From Streptomyces venezuelae (GTDB lineage: Bacteria > Actinomycetota > Actinomycetes > Streptomycetales > Streptomycetaceae), in the NCBI RefSeq assembly GCF_008642335.1, contig NZ_CP029191.1:7812001-7876000 (forward strand): DNA of 64,000 nt, written 5' to 3'. Position numbers and translations under genes: made by a program. Of this stretch, positions 59,668 through 64,000 are shown piece after piece. The notes under the pieces are model-generated. The model made no database searches. It had not been told where the DNA came from and saw only the letters and a list, made by a program, of their open reading frames with translations. Within the stretch, counting starts at the first letter, position 1; each line of letters starts with the position of its first letter.

Positions 59668-60755
59668 CGCGTGCGACGGGGCCGGTGACGCATGCGAGAG
59701 GGCCGGAGGCAGACGTGGCGGACACGTCCGCCTGGGCGGCACGCATGCTCGACGCCGTGCGCGCCACCGCCCCCGGCGCGAGCGCGGTGGCCCTGGCCGT
59801 GCGACGGAGCCCGGACCGCGCCCTGCTCACCACCGGCACCACCTCGCGCGACGGCGGAGTGCCCGCCGACCCCGACACCCGCTTCGAGATCGGCTCGCTC
59901 AGCAAGACGTTCACCGCGCTCCTCCTGGCCGAGATGGTGGCGCGCGGCGAGGTCGCGTACGACGACCCGATCACCCGCTTCCTGCCGCGTTCCGCCGCGC
60001 CCCGCCCGCGCGGCGCCCCCATCACCCTCCTCCACCTGGCCACCCACACCTCCGGCCTGCCCCGGCTGCCCCCCGGCTTCCTGCGCACGGCCGCACCGGC
60101 CTGGTACAGCAACCCGTACGAGGGCTACGACGCCGCGTCCCTGCAGCGCGCCCTGTCCCGCACCCGGCCCCGGGCCGCCCCCGGCACCCGCGTGCGCTAC
60201 TCCAACTTCGGCGTCGGCCTTCTCGGCGACCTGCTCACCCGCGCCGCCGGAGCGGGCGACTTCGCCCCGCTGCTCGCCGACCGCGTCCTGCGCCCGCTCG
60301 GCCTCACGCACACCAGCTGCACCACCGACCAGCCGCAGGCCGCCGGCTACTGGCACGGCAGAGCCCGTCCCGCCTGGCAGATGGCCGCCCTGCCCGCCGC
60401 GGGAATGGTCCGGTCGACCGCACGCGACCTCCTGACCACGCTCGACGCCCTCCGGGACCCGACCACGGCGCCCGCCACCGTCCCCCGCACGCTGCGCACC
60501 GCCCTCGCCGACGTCACCCGGCCCCGCATCGCCCTGCCCCGCACCGACCGGCGCATCGCCCTCGTCTGGAACATCAGGCCCCGCCCCGACCGCGACCTCT
60601 ACCACCACTCCGGCGGCACCCGCGGCTTCACCGCCTTCGCGGGCTTCAGCCCGCAGGCGGACGTGGCCCTGGTGGCCCTGGCCAACACCGGTCCCACACT
60701 GTCCGGTGCGTTCATCCAGCGCGCCTACCTCGAGCTGTGGGCCCTCGCCCAATGA
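59664..60755 (+). CDS. Serine beta-lactamase/PBP-fold hydrolase of the peptide operon
   Basis: 363 residues, class C beta-lactamase-like (beta-lactamase family). SxxK: Ser78-Leu-Ser-Lys81 in EIGSLSKTF. The YxN motif is RYSNFG and the third motif HSGGTRG. GTG start at 59664 overlaps the DUF6895-like stop. A GTG at 59715 (VADTSAW) would remove a disordered N-terminus. No signal peptide, so a cytoplasmic peptidase or acyltransferase is more likely than a resistance enzyme. Its stop overlaps the ligase start (ATGA at 60752), but the ligase may have its own use. Confidence 0.83.
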   Translation: MTRATGPVTHARGPEADVADTSAWAARMLDAVRATAPGASAVALAVRRSPDRALLTTGTTSRDGGVPADPDTRFEIGSLSKTFTALLLAEMVARGEVAYDDPITRFLPRSAAPRPRGAPITLLHLATHTSGLPRLPPGFLRTAAPAWYSNPYEGYDAASLQRALSRTRPRAAPGTRVRYSNFGVGLLGDLLTRAAGAGDFAPLLADRVLRPLGLTHTSCTTDQPQAAGYWHGRARPAWQMAALPAAGMVRSTARDLLTTLDALRDPTTAPATVPRTLRTALADVTRPRIALPRTDRRIALVWNIRPRPDRDLYHHSGGTRGFTAFAGFSPQADVALVALANTGPTLSGAFIQRAYLELWALAQ

Positions 60756-61714
60756 CCGCAATGACCGCCCTGCCGCGCATCGCTCCCATGCTCGCCACCC
60801 CGGGAGCCCTGCCGTCCCCGGCCGACGAGCACCTGTGGAGCACGGAGACCAAGCACGACGGGCAGCGGGCGCTGGTGTACCTGCCCGGTGACCGCACCAT
60901 GGTCATCCGCTCCCGTTCGGGCGCGGACATCACCGCCGCGTACCCGGAACTCCGGGCTCTGGCAACGGCGTTGGGCGATGTGTCGGCGGTGCTGGACGGG
61001 GAGATCGTCGTACTCGACGAGGCGGGACGTTCCAGCTTCGAACGGCTCCAGCCTCGGATGGGCCTCGCGGCCTCCCCGGCGAAGGCGGCCCGCCTCGCCG
61101 CACAGGCCCCCGCACACCTGATCCTCTTCGACGTCCTCCACCTGGACGGCCGAACGCTGACCGAACTGCCGTACACCGGGCGGCGCGACACCCTGAAGGG
61201 GCTCGTCCAAGGCGGCCCGGACTGGTCGGTCCCGACGGCGGTGACGGGACACTGCCGTCAGGCGCTGGAGCTCGCCCGGTCGCAGGGCCTGGAGGGGCTC
61301 GTGCTGAAGCGCCTCGACTCCGTGTACGAACCCGGCAGGCGCTCCCCGGCCTGGATCAAGGTCAGGAACGTGCACACCGCAGATGTCGTCGTCGGCGGCT
61401 GGATGCCGGGGCAGGGGCGGCTCGGCGGACTGCCGGGGGCGGTGCTCGTGGGCGAGTACGTGGACGGGGTCCTGGTCTACCGGGGGAGCGTGGGCACGGG
61501 GTGGAACGAACGCGAACGGGCCGACCTCGCCCGCCTGTTGGACGTCGCCGCCGTCGACGACTGCCCCTTCACGCCCGCGCCCGCCGCGCCCGGCGCCCGG
61601 TGGGTGCTGCCGCGCCTGGTCGCCGAGGTGCGGTACACGACCCGCACCCGGGCCGGACTCCTGCGTCACCCGGTGTGGCACCGGCTGCGTCCGGACCTGG
61701 CGCCCGGGGCGTGA
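60752..61714 (+). CDS. ATP-dependent DNA ligase, single-domain (LigD ligase/LigC type)
   Basis: 320 residues: nucleotidyltransferase core plus OB fold, no polymerase or nuclease module. Motif I KHDGQRA places the adenylated Lys at residue 34. Motif III LILFDVLHLDG, motif IV EGLVLKR and motif V AWIKVRN are present. The OB domain ends the protein. Ku begins at 63503, so this ligase probably serves non-homologous end joining, with any LigD polymerase elsewhere. It is translationally coupled to the serine hydrolase by ATGA. Confidence 0.9.
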   Translation: MTAMTALPRIAPMLATPGALPSPADEHLWSTETKHDGQRALVYLPGDRTMVIRSRSGADITAAYPELRALATALGDVSAVLDGEIVVLDEAGRSSFERLQPRMGLAASPAKAARLAAQAPAHLILFDVLHLDGRTLTELPYTGRRDTLKGLVQGGPDWSVPTAVTGHCRQALELARSQGLEGLVLKRLDSVYEPGRRSPAWIKVRNVHTADVVVGGWMPGQGRLGGLPGAVLVGEYVDGVLVYRGSVGTGWNERERADLARLLDVAAVDDCPFTPAPAAPGARWVLPRLVAEVRYTTRTRAGLLRHPVWHRLRPDLAPGA

Positions 61715-61746
61715 CGTGACGGGGCCGACGCGGCGGTCCTCCCGCC

Positions 61747-62322
61747 TCAGTCGTCGTCGGACTCGTCGTAGGCGTCGGTCACGCCGGCCGCCTCGTCCGC
61801 GCCCGCCAGGGTCTCCGCGACCATGCGGGTGGCGAAGTCGGGGTCGTCGGTGATGCGGTTGATGTGCTCGGCGAGGAGGAAGGCCGTGGCCTCCAGGGGA
61901 TTCATCTCGGCCTCGGTCCAGTCCCCGTACTGCTGGCGCCAGAGGTTGGGGCTCAGGCCGGTGCCCGCGGCGATGACCAGGCCGGCCATGGTCGGGATCG
62001 CCTCGGAGGGAATGCTCTTGGGCATCATCCGCATCGTCGCCACGAGCGTCGGCACCACGTACTCGATGACGTCCTTGCCGTGGTCCTCATGCGCCTTCCG
62101 CAGCCACGACATGAACATATAGATGAGCGTGCAGGCGCCGTTCAGCAGGTCGTCGGCTCCTCTCGGGCCCAGGGACGCCGCGAACTGCCGGACCATCTCC
62201 TGCTGTTCCGGGTCGACCTCGGTCTTGCCGGCATGAATGGTCTTGAGCCGCGAGTCGATCATCATGAGCGCCGTGCCCACGTCTCCGACGGGAGCGTGTT
62301 CGGGGTCGCAGGGTGATGGCAC
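61747..62322 (-). CDS. Uncharacterised protein
   Basis: 191 residues, no signal peptide, acidic C-terminus (TDAYDESDDD). Helical blocks: DVGTALMMIDSRLKTIHAGKTEV, NGACTLIYMFMSWLRKAHEDHGKDVIEYVVPTLVATMRMMPKSIPSEAIPTMAGLVIAAG. I recognise no family. It is convergent with the ligase gene, so it is transcribed separately. Met-rich helices and the soluble composition suggest a cytoplasmic helical bundle. Confidence 0.75.
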   Translation of the reverse strand: MPSPCDPEHAPVGDVGTALMMIDSRLKTIHAGKTEVDPEQQEMVRQFAASLGPRGADDLLNGACTLIYMFMSWLRKAHEDHGKDVIEYVVPTLVATMRMMPKSIPSEAIPTMAGLVIAAGTGLSPNLWRQQYGDWTEAEMNPLEATAFLLAEHINRITDDPDFATRMVAETLAGADEAAGVTDAYDESDDD

Positions 62323-62492
62323 AGGGTTCCTCCTCGGGTCGCCACGGAGGGCAACGGGCCGTGCCCGTACAGTAGTCGGCCGGTGGGGCGACGGTCTGCC
62401 ACACGGTCACTCCCGTCCCGGGACGAAGGCGTTCGTGGGCGTCGCGCCCGCTCGACGTGCGTGGTGGCCCCGTGCGGGGGACTCTGTAGCTG

Positions 62493-63341
62493 ATGCGGCA
62501 CAAGGGTGGACGGGACAGCGGCCAGGAACGCGACGTGGAGAGGGTTCTCGACGAGCTCTACGCCACGGCGCCGCCCCAGTTCGTCTCCCGCCGCGAAGAG
62601 CTCGCCGCCCGGGCCAGGACGGACGGGCGCGCGGAGGACGCCCGACGCATCCGCGCCGCCCGCCGCCCCACCCTCGCGGCGTGGGCGGCGAACCTGCTGC
62701 TGCACGCGCAGCCGACGGAGAGCCGCAGGTTCCTGGCGCTCGGGCGGGAACTGCGCGAGGCGTACCGGACCCTGGACGCCGCGGAGATCAAGGAACTGTC
62801 CACGCAGCGCACCAGCGTCGTCTCCGCCCTCACCCGGCAGGCCGCCACGCTCGCCCGGGACGCCGGCCACCGGCTGTCGGACGCCGCACTGCAGGACGTC
62901 GCATCCACGCTGCGCGCGGTACTCGCGGACGAGGACGCCGCGGACCAGTGGGCGACCGGCCGCCTGGAGAGCACACTCACCCCGCCCTCGGACTTCCCGT
63001 CCGCGTCCGGCACGACCGCGGCACCGAAGGCGCGGGCGGCCCCGGCGGCGCAACGCAAGGACGAGCTCGCCGAACGCCGCCGTCAGAAGCGGGAGAAGCG
63101 CGCCCGGGAGGCACGCGAGGCGGCCGAGGCGGCGGACCGGCGGCTCGCGGAGCGGCGCACCGAACAAGAGGACGCCGACGCATCGCTCCGCAGGGCACAG
63201 GAGGAACTCCAGCGGGCCCAGCGGGAGCACGACGAAGCCGAGAAGCGGAGCCGGGCGGCGGCGGACGCGACGGCGGAGGCCGAACGGGCGGCGCGGGAGG
63301 CCCGGGAGGAGTCGGCACGTCTCCTCGAAGAACTCGAATAG
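62493..63341 (+). CDS. Coiled-coil protein next to Ku
   Basis: 282 residues. The first ~165 are alpha-helical with few charges in runs (VERVLDELYATAPPQFVSRREELAARARTDGRAEDARRIR). The last ~100 form a highly charged coiled coil (Arg/Glu/Ala, ERRRQKREKRAREAREAAE..). I recognise no family with confidence. It is the gene before Ku, 161 nt away; conservation of that position in other streptomycetes would be informative. It could bind DNA or act as a structural partner. Confidence 0.72.
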   Translation: MRHKGGRDSGQERDVERVLDELYATAPPQFVSRREELAARARTDGRAEDARRIRAARRPTLAAWAANLLLHAQPTESRRFLALGRELREAYRTLDAAEIKELSTQRTSVVSALTRQAATLARDAGHRLSDAALQDVASTLRAVLADEDAADQWATGRLESTLTPPSDFPSASGTTAAPKARAAPAAQRKDELAERRRQKREKRAREAREAAEAADRRLAERRTEQEDADASLRRAQEELQRAQREHDEAEKRSRAAADATAEAERAAREAREESARLLEELE

Positions 63342-63502
63342 CCGTGGTGTGCCCCGGCCGCGCGCGGTCTCCGCTGGTCGCGGTATGCCTGGGCTGCGCG
63401 ACGTCTCCGCCGCTCGGCCGCTCCCAGCGCGCGCCCCGCGCCCGGCGGTGCCAGCGTGGTCGGACAGGGACCAGCAGGGCATGACGACGGGAGTGGGCGC
63501 AC

Positions 63503-64000
63503 ATGGCACGCGCGATCTGGACCGGCGTGATCACCTTCGGGCTGGTCAGCGTGCCGGTGGGCCTGTACACCGCCGTCGAGAACCACACGGTCCACTTCCA
63601 CCAGCTCCAGCGCGGCACCTCCGACCGGATCCGCAACCGGCGCGTCAACGAACGCACCGGCAAGGAGGTGCAGACCGAGGACATCGTCAAGGGGTACGAG
63701 GCGGCCGAGGGCGAGTACGTCGTCATCGAGCCCGACGAGCTGGACGAGGTCGCCCCGGGCCGGTCCCGGACCATCGACATCAGCGACTTCGTCGACCTGG
63801 ACGAGATCGACCCGGTCTACTTCGACCGCACCTACTACATCGCTCCGCGCGGCAAGGACCACACCAAGGTGTACGGGCTGCTGAGGGAGGCGCTCGCGGA
63901 GGTCGGCAAGGCGGGCATCGCGACGTTCGTGATGCGCGGCAAGCAGTATCTGACCGCGCTGCGGGCCGACGAGAAGGTGCTCGTGCTGCAGACCCTGCAC
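63503..64000 (+). CDS. ku: Ku-family DNA end-binding protein, 5' part (runs off window)
   Basis: The first 166 residues of a Ku homodimer subunit: MARAIWTGVITFGLVSVPVG is the diagnostic start, followed by HFHQLQRGTSDRIRNRRVNERTGKEV and VYFDRTYYIAPRGKDHTKVYGLLREAL. It binds DNA ends and recruits LigD/ligase for end joining. The frame has no stop to base 64000, so the C-terminus is outside. GACGGGAGTGGGCGCAC precedes the ATG. The family is certain. Confidence 0.95.
   Translation, partial: MARAIWTGVITFGLVSVPVGLYTAVENHTVHFHQLQRGTSDRIRNRRVNERTGKEVQTEDIVKGYEAAEGEYVVIEPDELDEVAPGRSRTIDISDFVDLDEIDPVYFDRTYYIAPRGKDHTKVYGLLREALAEVGKAGIATFVMRGKQYLTALRADEKVLVLQTLH

Overview
The window is high-GC (roughly 70% by eye) actinobacterial chromosomal DNA, almost certainly from a Streptomyces or close relative. 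The support is dense codirectional genes with ATGA/GTGA overlaps, frequent GTG starts, a complete mce locus, NHEJ genes, AfsR-like and PP2C/anti-sigma-type regulators and a large polyketide locus. I see no tRNA, rRNA, CRISPR array or insertion sequence.

1-12034 (+): an mce lipid-import operon. It holds a truncated MceG/Mkl ATPase, two YrbE permeases, six MCE proteins (MceA-F), four small Mce-associated membrane proteins and a lipoprotein, nearly all overlapping or within about 13 nt of each other.

12058-18302: a cell-surface cluster. Four paralogous secreted proteins share an N-terminal domain containing a YTC[KV]FP motif (probably DUF6801) but have different C-terminal modules. Two share a second beta-type domain, one ends in an LAATG sortase signal, and one ends in a WxL-type wall-binding domain. 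The WxL-type protein sits beside a DUF916/WxL-interacting membrane protein. Three of the four genes have near-identical promoters (TTGAC[CG], 17-nt spacer containing CTACC[CT][AG]TCAG, TAGT).

18612-34815 (+): a PUFA/heterocyst-glycolipid-like iterative PKS locus. PKS1 is tandem nitronate-monooxygenase/ER-like, KS, AT, ACP, KR. PKS2 is KS, AT, DH, phosphopantetheinyl transferase. A discrete ACP, an alpha/beta hydrolase, a glycosyltransferase and a zinc-ribbon methyltransferase follow, suggesting a glycosylated polyketide or lipid. The PKS1 ketoreductase is split by about 200 residues of collagen-like Gly/Pro/Ala repeat.

34817-44494: secreted lipase, lytic transglycosylase, mycofactocin-type SDR and YtcJ-like amidohydrolase (+). 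Then, on the minus strand, come a small secreted protein, an AfsR-like STAND ATPase without an output domain, a hypothetical protein, a PDR/VanB-type reductase and a PPOX-type flavoprotein. A TetR regulator diverges from the flavoprotein over a TGAGCAATTACTCA palindrome.

45227-50881: a signalling island: HTH-REC fusion, CHASE3/HAMP histidine kinase, REC-PP2C phosphatase, RsbW-like kinase and an APC transporter. 50910-57660: an assortment including DUF2000, AraC, two VOC proteins, a flavodoxin-like protein, two SDR/PLD-type enzymes and a LysR regulator with a 29-nt palindromic operator ending at its start codon.

57792-60755 (+): a tightly coupled operon of a 60-residue peptide, two uncharacterised proteins (the second probably DUF6895) and a beta-lactamase-fold hydrolase, possibly an undescribed peptide system. 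It runs directly into an ATP-dependent DNA ligase (60752-61714). Two hypotheticals and the 5' part of a Ku gene (NHEJ) complete the window.
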